28,188 nucleotides of DNA from contig BFEA01000598.1 in the NCBI GenBank assembly GCA_003427395.1, positions 890,103 through 918,290 on the forward strand, given 5' to 3'. Below are positions 18,674 through 28,140 of this stretch, piece by piece. Both the position numbers and the translations under genes were made by a program. This stretch comes from Chara braunii. Taxonomy: Eukaryota > Streptophyta > Charophyceae > Charales > Characeae. The notes beneath the pieces were generated by a model, which was not told the origin of the DNA, searched no databases, and saw only the letters and a program-made list of their open reading frames with translations. Numbering within the stretch: position 1 is the stretch's first letter; the number at the start of each line of letters is the position of its first letter.

Positions 18674-19608
18674 AAATTTGTCAGGCAGGGAGAGGAGAGA
18701 CGAGGAGGAAGGGGGAGAAAGAGGGGTAGTGGGGTTACCTCCATCACCCATCGCCACCGTTTTGCTTCTTGCCACGCGTGGAGAACTGCCACTTGTCCGT
18801 ACTTCGGCTCGTTGGTCAAGTCCGGCTCTTTCCACGTTGTAATTTCCTCGCCCTTTGGTACCTTGGCAGGTCGATGCAGACATGTCAGCCCGTCCTCGTT
18901 GCCGTGTCGCTCTGTCTTTCGATGGACGATATCGAAGTCGTATTCTTGTAGTCGCACCGCCCAACGACCAATCATGCCCGTGTAGTTGGTGAGTTTCTTC
19001 AGCGCCAGCAGAGGCTCGTGATCCGTTACGAGGCGAAACTTATGTCCGTAGAGATACAGATGGAAGTGCTAGATTCCCCAAACTACCGCATAACACTCAC
19101 CCTGAGGTGCGGAGTCGTTTCTTCGTTCGTCCGGCACGGTTCGTGACGCGTACTCGATGACGTGTTTGCGACAATCGTTCCCCTTCTGCGCTAGAATAGC
19201 GGAAATAGCCTCCGGTTGCCAGTCCGTGATGAGAATGAATTGCTTCGAGGGGTCTGGTCGAATCAAAATAGGGGCCGTTGCCAGAGCGTCCTTGAGGGTT
19301 GCAAAGGCCTGTTGGCACTCTGCGTCCCAGTTGAGCGGCTGGTCCTTCCGTAACAGATTCGTTAGTGGTCGTGCAATTGCGGCAAAGCCCTTGATGAAGC
19401 GCCGGTAGTACGACGCCAGTCCCAAAAAGGCTCGAACCTGCGTCAGTAACGTGGGAATCGGAGCTTCCTTCACCGCCGCAACTTTTCTCGAGTCTGGCTG
19501 CAATCCTCCACGTGTCACGACATAGCCCAAGAACGAAATTTCCGAGAGGAAAAATTCGCTCTTCTTAAGCGCAATCTTGAACCCAGCGTCTGTCAATGCA
19601 CCCAATGT
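18674..19608 (-). pseudogene. Ty3-A RT connection and RNase H
   Basis: The minus frame 19605-19069 starts with the end of RT (KKSEFFLSEISFLGYVVT; VRAFLGLASYYRRFI). It continues into the RNase H-like domain with ITDWQPEAISAIL (catalytic Asp at residue 128) and APQGECYAVVW (Glu at 170). A TAG stop at 19071-19069 interrupts the usual WAIxHF segment. The same frame resumes (18975 onward) with DFDIVHRKTERHGNEDGL, the normal end of gypsy RNase H (H-G-x-x-D-x-L). After ALHAW-like and Pro/Leu-rich sequence (about 18720) the frame changes by one before the PHD finger. RNase H removes the RNA template during cDNA synthesis. Confidence 0.85.
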
Positions 19609-20212
19609 CTATTCAATGTGTTGCGCGTGCCCGTGATAGGTTTCCGAATAGACCGGGATATCATCCATGTACACGATCACACAAAAGTTAATCATTCCTT
19701 GCGTCAGCCATGTCTTGCTGACGAAGTTCTGGAAAGTCATGTTCATCGCTCGCTGAAACGTGGCAGGCGCATTGCAAATCCCCATCGGACACCGAATCCA
19801 CTGCCACGTGCCTTCAAACAACACAAAGGCTGTCTTCGGCCGATCTTCTTCCCTTACCAGAATATGATGGAGGCCATGCCGAATATCAAACTTACTGAAA
19901 TATTCATCGCATCCGATCGCATCCAACAGATCATCAATCCGGGGGAGGGGATACACATCTTTGATCGTGATTTCATTCAGCTTGCGATAATCAATGCAAA
20001 TGCGAATCGCTCCGTTCATCAAGGAATAGCGATAAGGTTTGCAATGAATCGGGGAATGATTTCCTGTCTGGATTTCGTGTTGGATTACTAATGACAGCCC
20101 AATGTCAGTGTCTGACACACTAATCGCTCCTTGATATTCTGTAAGAATATCTGCAATTACCCGGTGGATTTCATCCGGCACATATGGTAGGACGTGTAGT
20201 TCAAAAAGTTGG
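19609..20212 (-). pseudogene. Ty3-A reverse transcriptase, fingers deleted
   Basis: Motifs in the 20181-19609 frame are KPYRYS (51 region), ICIDYRKLNEITIKDVYPLPRID (61-83), FSKFDIRHGLHHI (catalytic Asp 99), CPMGICNAPATFQRAMN (131-147) and YMDDIPVYS (171-179, with the catalytic Asp pair). Between RYSLMNG and AIRICIDY about 40 residues normally present in the fingers (the S-P-x-A-S-P-V-V block) are missing. A short insertion (SKTWLTQGM) precedes the YMDD strand. The frame ends with TAG (19611-19609) and is preceded by TGA (about 20212), both in frame with the rest of pol. RT copies the element RNA. The fingers deletion makes this copy inactive. Confidence 0.85.
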
Positions 20213-20958
20213 TCTCAGATCCGAATGTCCATCTGTTTCGTGGTCGCTTGTTTTGCCAAATCGGGTGGAGGCGCCGAGATGAATGAATGATCTGATCGCC
20301 AGGAGAACACCGTGGCCATCATCTGAGCATCTTCTTCTCGGATTGTCAGGTGTCCTTCTGGGGTAATCCCATCACAAACATCCTACCATGGCACTTCCTT
20401 AGTTGCGATCTTTATCCCCAGTCCGTCTGTTTCCGCTTCAAAACCTCCAGGGGGTTCCAGAGAGTTTGCTTCCGCCCCCAAGCGTAACAATCTCACTTCT
20501 TTAGCCGAGGTTAGTAAGGACTTGGGTAGATTCGTAATGTCACAGTAATGCTTCTTATCGCTATACCGGGCGAGGAGAGGGTTGATCCCTTCGTACAGAG
20601 TTTGAGGGGGTTCCAAAGAATCGACCATCCTCGAAATCTGCACGAGGGGCTCACCCAAGATCATCGCCTTGGTCCTTTGAATTTCTCGGTTGGTTAGTTG
20701 CATCGTTCTTGCTATCGTTTTGGGTGGAGGGTAACAAACATGTTGTCGGGCTAATTTCAAGATCTTCGAGTCATCCTCGTCACTGCTGTCTGCATCTTTT
20801 GTTGATGACTTTCCGTCTGCGGATTCATCCCAGGAGATCATGCGGAGAGTCCCTGCCATTATCGGCGAAACCCGCGGAACCATGTTGATAGTAGTGCGAA
20901 GGGTCAACTGCATGGGCACAGCGCAGGGTTTTCCCCCGGTATTTCGGAGGACGATCGA
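20213..20958 (-). pseudogene. Ty3-A linker between protease and RT (no known domain)
   Basis: It is in frame with protease and RT and bounded by TGA (20961-20959) and TGA (near 20212), with a TAG at 20385-20383. The readable piece (20919-20383, 178 residues) holds an acidic Ser/Asp cluster (SSDEDDSK) and then a moderately conserved-looking segment (LARQHVCYPPPKTIA; GINPLLARYSDKKHYCDI). I recognise no domain. It is longer than the usual protease-RT spacer of gypsy elements. Confidence 0.6.
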
Positions 20959-21999
20959 TCATCGTTCGAAGTCCAGGTTTGCTAGTAGCGCCACAAGAGC
21001 GGGAAGTCGGAAGAGAACGTCGTACGTATTGACATCTATTACTACGACATCCCCAAGCGCATGCACCTTACCCAATCGGAAAGCGACATTGGTCATTCTT
21101 CCTACGGTTTTAATTCTTTCTTTGTCAGCCGAAACGAGTTGATCTTTCTCAGAAAGCGTGATCAAGTCGTTTTTCCTACCTGCCCTTTCGACCACCCTCA
21201 GTGAGATAGCCAACACAACCACTCCCGAATCTATAATAGCATTGTAAGGAATTCCCCAAATTTCTATATCACACTCGGCGGATTTCCACGGAATTGGTTT
21301 AATCCGCAGGAAATGATCATCTTTCTGGATTAAACCTACCCGTATCGGATCCGAAGTACTTGTGGGGTTTTCTTCGGGCGCGGGGCTTTTGGCTTTCTCG
21401 TTCGGGGTTCGGGCAAGGGCGAATCGCTTTTGGTTCGCTTTGCAATGTTGTAACATTCGCTCGTTGGCTTGCTCGGAGATCGAGAGCAGGTGACCAATCG
21501 AAAGGGGAATCCGACGGTCCAAGGCTCGGACAATGTTTAATACATCGATTTCTCCTGTGACGAAGGTGGGTCCTCCCGACTCCATTTCTCCTAGGGACAG
21601 TTGCCACTCCGCCACCTCTTTTGGTTCTGGCGCTGGTCTGATTGTCCCGATCATTCCAAGCCCAGGATATCCCAGCGATACGTACTGATCTAGCGGGATT
21701 AGTTCGGCGGCCTCTTCCGAGGTAGCCAGGGCACTTCCCCAACCCTCTACTTCTTCCATCAAGGCTCCGACTCGTCCAGGTACGTTGGCGATGGGAGCCG
21801 CGGCCATGGGTGCGGCTCCGGTCCGCTGTTGTGGTGGTCGGTGGGGGCAATCACGGGCTAGATGTTCTGGCTGATGACAGGCATAACAGACATTCAGTTT
21901 GTTTGCAACTCCCCCGAGCACAGGGGCCGGGGCTAATCCTTGCGGCATCGGAGGGGCGCGTACCGCAATAGGTCGCATGTTCCTCATCATGGCTTCCAA
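20959..21999 (-). pseudogene. Ty3-A nucleocapsid knuckle and aspartic protease
   Basis: This 346-codon open piece begins after the frame change in gag. It has a CCHC zinc knuckle, CYACHQPEHLARDC (residues 38-51, 21888-21847; C-x2-C-x4-H-x4-C). A long hinge follows, then the retropepsin active site in YNAIIDSGVVVLAIS (Asp-Ser-Gly at 257-259, 21231-21223). It ends with a typical domain end, DVLFRLPALVALLANLDFER. The TGA that stops it (20961-20959) is followed in frame by coding-like sequence, so it is a point mutation and not the natural end. The protease matures Gag-Pol. The catalytic triad itself is intact. Confidence 0.8.
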
Positions 22000-22912
22000 C
22001 CGAGCATTGTGCTCTCGCTGCTCCTTTTTTGCTTTCTTGGATCAAACTAATCAAGGTTTTGGTTAGTTCGAAAATGACCGCCGATTCATTTGATCGTACA
22101 GGAGCCTCAACCGGCGGCGGGGGTAATGCCCTGACGGGCGGGGGCATCATAGGAGCAGAGATGCTCNAAGTCTCACTTAGGACTACTCGTTTGGGGCCTA
22201 TCTGTTCCATATAGGTGACAGGTCCTGATACAAACCCCATGTTTTCAAATTTGTTCTGTAAAGCAGCCAGCTCCGCTCTTGCTCGAGCGAGCTCGGTCGA
22301 ATCTCCGTCTCTAGGGTAGTCTTCTCCTTCCAGGAAGTTCGCCGCGAACTTCCGTTCCATTTCTTACGCAGCAGCCATAATTTGTTGTAGCGTATGGGTG
22401 ATGGGGGAAAACTGCTTTCGCAACTTAGCCCTTATTGTCCAGCTGCGGAGTCCGTCAATGAACAGGTCTCCCCCTACTTGCTCACCTCGCTCAGTTTTTA
22501 CGAACATTCTGTAGAACCGGTTTCGATATTCCGCTACGGATTCGAGCGGTTTTTGCACTCGGTCCTTGATCATGTACAACGCTTGCTCAGGGTAGACATA
22601 ATCAAATCGGCTCATGAAATCTCGTTCGAAGGTCGGGAGGTCCACCCACACATAGGTACTATACCAGTGATGAGCGTCTCCTCCCATTCGAGCCAAAATG
22701 TTGATCTGTGCTTCGTGATCGTCGTACTGTTGTGCTCTAAGTGTGGCCAGCCATGCTCCTGCGAGATGGTGCGCTGGATCAAACAGATAGAGATCTGGTG
22801 GCGACATGGGAGATCGTGCACGTGGGGCAAGTTGATTAGGTGGATTAGCATTTTGTTGCGGAATCGGATTTTGCACATTGGCAGCCATATTGGGTGCTCG
22901 TCGGTTAGCCAA
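21851..22912 (-). pseudogene. Ty3-A gag, capsid part
   Basis: The start is ATG 22912, 118 bases downstream of the primer site. After a Pro/Asn/Gln-rich N-terminus comes a retrotransposon-gag domain: WLATLRAQQYDDHEAQI, then MGGDAHHWYSTYV, then FERDFMSRF, then YRNRFYRMF. A TAA (22366-22364) interrupts the frame, which continues in phase (EMERKFAANFLEG). A coiled-coil-like stretch (ELARARAELAALQNKFE) precedes a Pro-rich hinge. At about 22035 an A-run (AGCAAAAAAGG) marks a +1 frame change into the nucleocapsid-protease frame. One ambiguous base lies at 22167. The protein would form the particle and package RNA. Confidence 0.8.
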
Positions 22913-23030
22913 TCTGCTTCTGGTGACGATAGGGTCCCGTCTATGCGCGTTCCGAGGGCGAGGTCGCCCTCGGTTAGCCAGGTCGCCTAATTAACGTGCT
23001 ATCAATCCTAAGACCCTAGCCACGTGTCGG

Positions 23031-23042
23031 GCTTCGATACCA
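23031..23042 (-). other. Degenerate initiator-Met primer-binding site (Ty3-A)
   Basis: On the minus strand it is TGGTATCGAAGC, differing at two adjacent bases from the initiator-Met site TGGTATCAGAGC that Ty3-B keeps intact. It abuts the 5' LTR, as expected. Confidence 0.65.
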
Positions 23043-24325
23043 ACCTCACGCCCAGCGCGACTTCCTGATCGGAGTGGAGTGTGGACCTGGAAGTGCGAAA
23101 AGGGGTGTGCCAAGGATATTTGGGGGAAGTGGGGGAGTCTTAGGGGTATGGACGCAATTAGGCGAGCGAGGGGAGCGCACGCAAGGGTCTCACAGTCCCA
23201 AGGGACCGGGACACTGTGGACGACGGGTTACGGGAAAATTCCTCCGTGGTGGAGGTGGTCTCGGAAAGTTAGGCCGTCGGGGGCCGCCACGTGGCGCAGA
23301 CCGCCACGTATTTGGGTTGGGCCTTCAGAATTCCGGAGTGCTCGGTGCGCCGCTGCGTCGGCAGTTCATGCAAAACGTATTGGGCCAATAGGGGGCTATG
23401 GCCGGCCACAAAACGACACTGAGTTGATGATACGGGAGAAGGAGGCGGAAAGGAGGGAAACTGGTGGTGATCTCAACGAATCCTGGGTGGGTGAAGTAGT
23501 AGGTGTGGTCGGGGGAAGGGAAATCGGAGCACCGAGGGTTGCTAGTGGTGGCACAATGGAATTCCCGCGGACGTAGCCGATTCTCCGTGTGACAAGGGTA
23601 TCGTGTCCTTATGAGCTCGTTTATTATAGGGGTGAAATAGTCCGGGTCATAGGATAAGTCTAAGCCCCAAGATCGCGTCATGGTATCATTGCCGATGGGA
23701 TAACGCGGGTCGGGATATTGTCGCCGCGCACGAGCACGTGTAGGACAGGCCGACTTAGTGGCGCCTCAGCGTGCTCGTACAGGATGATGGTACCACCGTG
23801 ATTCTTTTCGGGGTGAGCGAGTCGACGCTCGGGAATGCGTGTAAGGGCGCGACTCGGATCGCGTTTACACGTGTTCTCGTGCGGCGCTCGCGGGGCCGGA
23901 CTTCGGATCGCCTAATTACTTCGTAAGTCTCGGTTATGCAAGATGCAACCATACCACAACCTCATCATGGGACAAGCAAAAACGAGAACGAAATCGACAT
24001 CGGGGCCAGATTCTTATCCCATCTATCGCTGCATCCGGTGCAAGCAAAGATTCGACACAACAAAAAGCAGGGCAGGGATTCTTCGCAAAAGAGATAGGCA
24101 AGCAGGCATAACATTCATGCATCCATACATTCGACAATCATACACATAATGCAATCGCATGGACAGGTGTGAGCAAAAACCCAAGTCCGGATTCCAGAAA
24201 GCCGAAACGAAGATAAGAGTGGGCAAACCGCCCGGAGCCACAATCAAAATGTATGTACACAGATGAAGAGGGAGAAGAGACAAAGAAACAGCAAATCCAC
24301 GTCCATCAACCTCAACTCTCTTCTC

Positions 24326-24340
24326 CTCTCTCTCTCTCTC
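24326..24340. repeat. Short (CT)n tract in 5' LTR
   Basis: Fifteen bases of CT repeat at the position that is 55 bases long in the 3' LTR. Confidence 0.9.
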
Positions 24341-24596
24341 GGATGCGGACAATTCGTCGTCACGCACCAACCCACGAAGTTGTCACCCCGCTTAGTCCTC
24401 TCGCACCCGTCGGATTCGCTCGTGCCCACAGTCCGTCGTGGCCCATGTCAATCCCGCGCGTTCGGCACCAGCCCGTCGGGTCGCCCAACTCCGACTCTAC
24501 TCACCTCTTACTTCGCTCGTGTGCCAACCCTTCCTGATCGCGCAACCCCGAGCTTCCAACGACGGGTTAAGAGAGTTGACTAATCGCGCAACCGAA

Positions 24597-24616
24597 ATTT
24601 ATAGCGTGCATGCATG
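24597..24616 (-). promoter_or_regulatory. TATA box and RY motif, 5' LTR of Ty3-A
   Basis: CATGCATG (24616-24609) and TATAAAT (24603-24597) on the minus strand are identical in spacing to the 3' LTR copy. In the 5' LTR this would be the active promoter, with a start expected near 24570 and gag about 1.7 kb downstream. Confidence 0.55.
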
Positions 24617-25401
24617 CGCGAAGAACACGGAGTTACCAAGACTTAGAGTGAAGATTAGAGAGGGAACGCCTACGTTTTGCATGATCGGCCGCGGCGTGGG
24701 GGACGTAACTCTTCTCTACGCATCGATCCGAGCATGCAAGCCGCGGTTTACAAAATTCAGCAAAAGAAAGAGAGTGAGGGCGGGAGAGACGAAGTGCAAG
24801 AAGAGAGATACAGTTACAATGGCGCCCACCCAAAATTACAGTTACACATACGATTAAGGGCGCCCACAAATCAGAGTACCGTTGCAGCCGCATGAAGAAG
24901 CGCGTAAACAAAAGGCGCCGCGCGGCAGGAAAAATCCTAATTACTGAATTCCTAAATTCCTATCTAATGCGAAAAAACAAAAAGCACGAATTCTAGAAGG
25001 AAAGTCTGAAATTCTGAGAGCCATTGGGGGCTCGACAAAATTCGAAAAAGATTCAAGAGGAAATTTAAAAAGAACGATGCAATTTCCCGCGCGATGTCCG
25101 CGCCCAAAAGATAAAAAAACGAACCAAAAGAAACGACGTCAACATTTATTAATCGCGCGCGCATGTGGCGTCGCGCCGGACAACCATCCGACCAATCAAT
25201 CAACTGGCCATCCCAAGACACACCGGACCCCGTGCCCGGCCATTTCGAAAAAGAAGCGACGAAAAAAGGACGAAAAAGCGAAGACACTGATGCAATTCTC
25301 CACCGACCCCGATTTCCCATAATTGGCCCAATCTTCCCAGCTTGGGACCCCTCATTGCAACCGCGCAGAAAATCGCGCGTTACAGAAAGTGGTTCATCAC
25401 A

Positions 25402-25405
25402 GTCT
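25402..25405. repeat. Target-site duplication, right (GTCT)
   Basis: Matches GTCT at 12146-12149 and lies directly after the LTR end TCACA. Confidence 0.75.
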
Positions 25406-26790
25406 TCTTCATCTTGCAGCACTTGCACTCTGACGACCCAGTCTGGCGGGCTCAGGCCATCCTAACCTTCTTCCCTGTGGAGGCCTGAACATCTTGCTCT
25501 TGGCACATCTGGGCTGTATGCTGCAAGTTGCAAGGAGATGGGGGAGAGTATATGGTCCACCTTGTAGACAAACATGGGGAGGTGCAGCGATTCTATTCAT
25601 ACCACCCAATCCCCTTTTGCTATCGTAGGCCCTTTGCGCATGGCTAGCACCCATGCCAACGGCACTGCCTCCTGGAGCTCTCTCAGGTCTGGTTCCAGGT
25701 TAGGATACCGACCTAGCATATTTCGGATCGTTTGTACCCTGTTCCAGGTAGCTGTGCTGTCATCCCATAGATCCTCTACTGTGTAAATGCCCTTGCCAAC
25801 CCAGCGCAGCCATTTGGATTTGCGCATGAGGGGGAAGGGAGATCCTGTGTGGTCAAGGATTTGGGGTTGGCCAAAGAGAGGTTGTCTTCTGATCTCCTGC
25901 CACCTGAGTGGTACCAATGTCCGTTTCGGGCCGTGGTCCCGCCACAATCATAGCATCGCTGGCCACATGGGGTCCGTACGCAGGTCCCATTTTGCTCGGC
26001 CTGCAGGGGAGGGATCCAAGTCCACCTGGGAGCAAGCAGGGATGGCCCAAGCTGGGTTGGTTACCCAGTAGAGTGGGTGCACCGGGCGGTCTGCTGGTGA
26101 TGCAGGGGCAAGGCAAGCAATTTGAAGTTGTGTATAGGAGGCCCAGGGGATGTTGTTGTCGAGGAGCAATCTAATCAGGAATTTGCGCAGCAGCGCCTTA
26201 CTTTATTTGCCCGGATCGATGATGCCCAGGCCCCCATTGCCCCTTGGCTGAATGAACACTTCCCAGGGCAGGCGCTTTATGCAGCGGACGTCATTATGGT
26301 TGTTCTTCCAAAGGTATGCTGCAACAACTTGTTTCAGTTTGATGAGTTGTTTCTCAGTTAGTGGCCAGAATGCGACCTTGTACCAATGGAGGGGAAGATG
26401 GAGTTATTGATTGCCAAAGCCCGACCAAGGAGGAATGTTGGTTTGGCATCCCAACGCAACATCAGTTGAATGGCGATGCCGACTAGAGTGTCCCCATGGT
26501 TTGGTGGTGGGTCAAGAGCCGTGAGGTTGACCCCCAACACTCTGATGGTTGTCGTCATTTCCCTCCATACCACTGGGGGTCAGTCGGAGGCTGTTCATCA
26601 TGGCCGTGGAGCCACCAACCTTCACTTTTAGTTCCCCAGAAGATGCTAATTGCTACACAATCACTTGTGGCAGCCTGGTTTTAGGGTGAAGAGGCATTTC
26701 CCCCATAAATTATGAAGGAACTCTGCAAATGTTTTTCCGGGAAGGGCTGCAGATTCCTGGAATACGGCAAGACTAGAGGGAAAAGGGACA
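25402..26790 (-). pseudogene. LINE-C ORF2, RT thumb and following region (upstream half)
   Basis: Minus-strand pieces in order are SIFWGTKSEGWW (about 26640) and TIRVLGVNLTALD, then LLGRALAINNSIFPS (26573-26358). They continue in a second frame as WYKVAFWPLTEKQL, AAYLWKNNH and QPRGNGGLGIIDP (to about 26210). After these come 26169-25948 and QPLFGQPQILDHTG with MRKGPTIAKGDWVV (25947-25597). The last coding before the LTR is WVVRVQVLQDEED (25445-25405), in the same frame as 25947-25597 but behind stops. This is the RT thumb and the post-RT region of a plant-type LINE ORF2. The 5' limit near 26790 is uncertain. Confidence 0.7.
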
Positions 26791-26859
26791 AATAGAACAA
26801 GAACAAGGCCTAGACATCTCCAGGAAGGGGGCTATGTCGGTACTGATGAGAGATTTCTA

Positions 26860-27127
26860 GTAATTATCTACTAAGGGAAAGGCATCACTCGCAGCCCCAA
26901 GGGAAAAGGTAGCGGTAAAACAGGAAGATTAATAACTGTACCCCGGACAGATGGTACTACAATGCTGTTTCCAAGGGATGTTGGACCCGGTTTCCAGCAG
27001 GTGCCGCTCCCCACCAATAGATGAAGCAGCCCACCAGCCAAGGCCTCAATCCCGATGGTTCTCTTACCATGGCCAGGATGGTGGACTTGCAAAAGGGATT
27101 TTCTGTTATATAAAAAAAAGAAAAACA
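26860..27127 (+). mobile_element. Plus-strand LINE 3' tail inserted between LINE fragments
   Basis: It contains the shared hairpin in the opposite orientation to the other four copies (26973-27023). About 90 bases later comes an A-rich tail (27112-27127), so its 3' end is on the right. It is probably a severely 5'-truncated copy of the same family. The left border is approximate. Confidence 0.55.
26973..27023 (+). repeat. LINE 3'-tail hairpin motif, copy 5 (inverted)
   Basis: Reverse complement of the other copies: TTGGACCCGGTTTCCAGCAG, then GTGCCGCTCCCCACCAATAG. Its flanks match copy 4. Confidence 0.75.
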
Positions 27128-27129
27128 AG

Positions 27130-27903
27130 GGTGTCCATATGGCCGTTTTGTACCAGAGGGAGGACAGCACCGGGTTATTTATAACTAGGATCCACCCCAT
27201 CAGGGAGGTGTGCCACTGGGCCAGTTTTTCCAGGACTGATTGGGTGAGTCATTCGTCGTTCAAGCATGAGCGTCCCTCTGCTGTCATTTGCACACCTACC
27301 AATAGTACTCTGATCGGTTAATATGTGGCCACCCATTTAATCTGGGGGTTTTCTGGTGGTCTACCTCTTTGGTAGTGTATCCACCATCCCACTCTCTTGT
27401 TTCCCCAATTCCCTTTCATGTCTGAGAGGGTGCAAAAAAAAAGCAATCCATCAGAATTTGAATTTCTAACATATTCTCTGGGAATGCATTGACCATCAAT
27501 GTAAGGTCATCAACAGAAAGCGAGCAGATGGGGATTGCGTCCTCGGGTATAAAGGATACTTTTATCTTTTGGATCTTTTAGTTTGTTCTGAAGTTTGCAA
27601 TCAGGGCCTCCATGATGATTACAAACACAGAGGTGCGATCGGGTCCCCTTGTGTGACTGAGCATTCCAGGCCTATGGCAAGGGCCAGTTGTCATTCACCC
27701 GAAAGCTCGTCGCAGCATTTTGGTGGAGGATCTCCACCCATCGTCTGAAGCATGGGTCATAGTTCATCTTCTCTAGACACCTGTCCACGAAGACCCGATC
27801 CACGTGGTCATATGCTTTTTTGAAATCCACGAAGATGATAGTGGCATGGTGTTTAGATTGATGTGATACCTTGATTATTTCATTTACTAACACAAGTGGA
27901 CCT
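27130..27903 (-). pseudogene. LINE-D reverse transcriptase fragment
   Basis: The minus strand reads LVNEIIKVSHQSK and IIFVDFKKAYDHVDR (27893-27672 frame; the Asp of DFKKAYD is catalytic). Next come SVTQGDPIAPL (about 27650), with a frame change, SVDDLTLMV (Asp-Asp at 27511-27506), and INNPVLSSLWYKTAIW (27195-27140). These are the palm and thumb motifs of a plant LINE RT in the correct order. The INN...WYK block duplicates the one in LINE-C (26410-26360), so this is a different copy. It is truncated on both sides and broken by frameshifts. Confidence 0.75.
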
Positions 27904-27922
27904 GCCGCAGCTACGCTGCGGC
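27904..27922. other. Perfect 8-bp hairpin at LINE-D 5' break
   Basis: GCCGCAGC and GCTGCGGC are separated by TAC. It lies exactly where recognisable LINE-D coding starts. Confidence 0.7.
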
Positions 27923-28140
27923 GAAGGGCGATGAGAAAACATTTTGCGAAACACCCCAGCCATCAGTTGGATCCCGTCTTTGCAATGCACCCCTACCGGC
28001 CGCGGCCCAACTTTGCAAAATGCCCCGGCAGTTGCTAAGTTTTCGTACACACACACGGGAAAAAAAAAAAAAAAAACAGTGTATATTTCCATGTTCTAGC
28101 GGTAGATTCACTCGATTTTGCTCATCCTATTGATGGAACT

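Larger units (their letters stand above)
12150..25401 (-). mobile_element. Ty3-A: 13.25-kb Ty3/gypsy element with PHD finger and two extra 3' ORFs
   Basis: Two direct 2.4-kb repeats (12150-14544 and 23043-25401) flank gag, protease, RT, RNase H and integrase in the Ty3/gypsy order on the minus strand. The right repeat is therefore the 5' LTR. A degenerate initiator-Met primer site adjoins it. Gag, protease, RT and RNase H lie in essentially one reading frame after a single shift within gag, pointing to an ancestral single Gag-Pol ORF. A PHD-type finger is inserted before integrase. Two extra ORFs (X, Y) follow integrase. The two LTRs differ at about 13 sites in the first 280 aligned bases by eye (roughly 4-5%), so the insertion is not recent. 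Confidence 0.9.
23043..25401 (-). repeat. 5' LTR of Ty3-A
   Basis: Direct copy of 12150-14544, starting TGTGATGAACC on the minus strand. Its 3' end (left side) lacks the final GCGTCACA seen in the other LTR and runs straight into the primer site. It carries the same TATA/RY pair and candidate poly-A signal (minus, 23625-23620). Confidence 0.9.

Noticed and set aside
18640-18730. Intron at GTAACC before the PHD finger
   Set aside because: A pyrimidine-rich stretch follows a GT, but there is no convincing AG acceptor in the right phase. A frameshift explains it as well.
22025-22050. Programmed -1 frameshift at the A-run in gag
   Set aside because: The frame change is +1, the heptamer is not in the right phase, and the element has other simple indels. 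A mutation is simpler.
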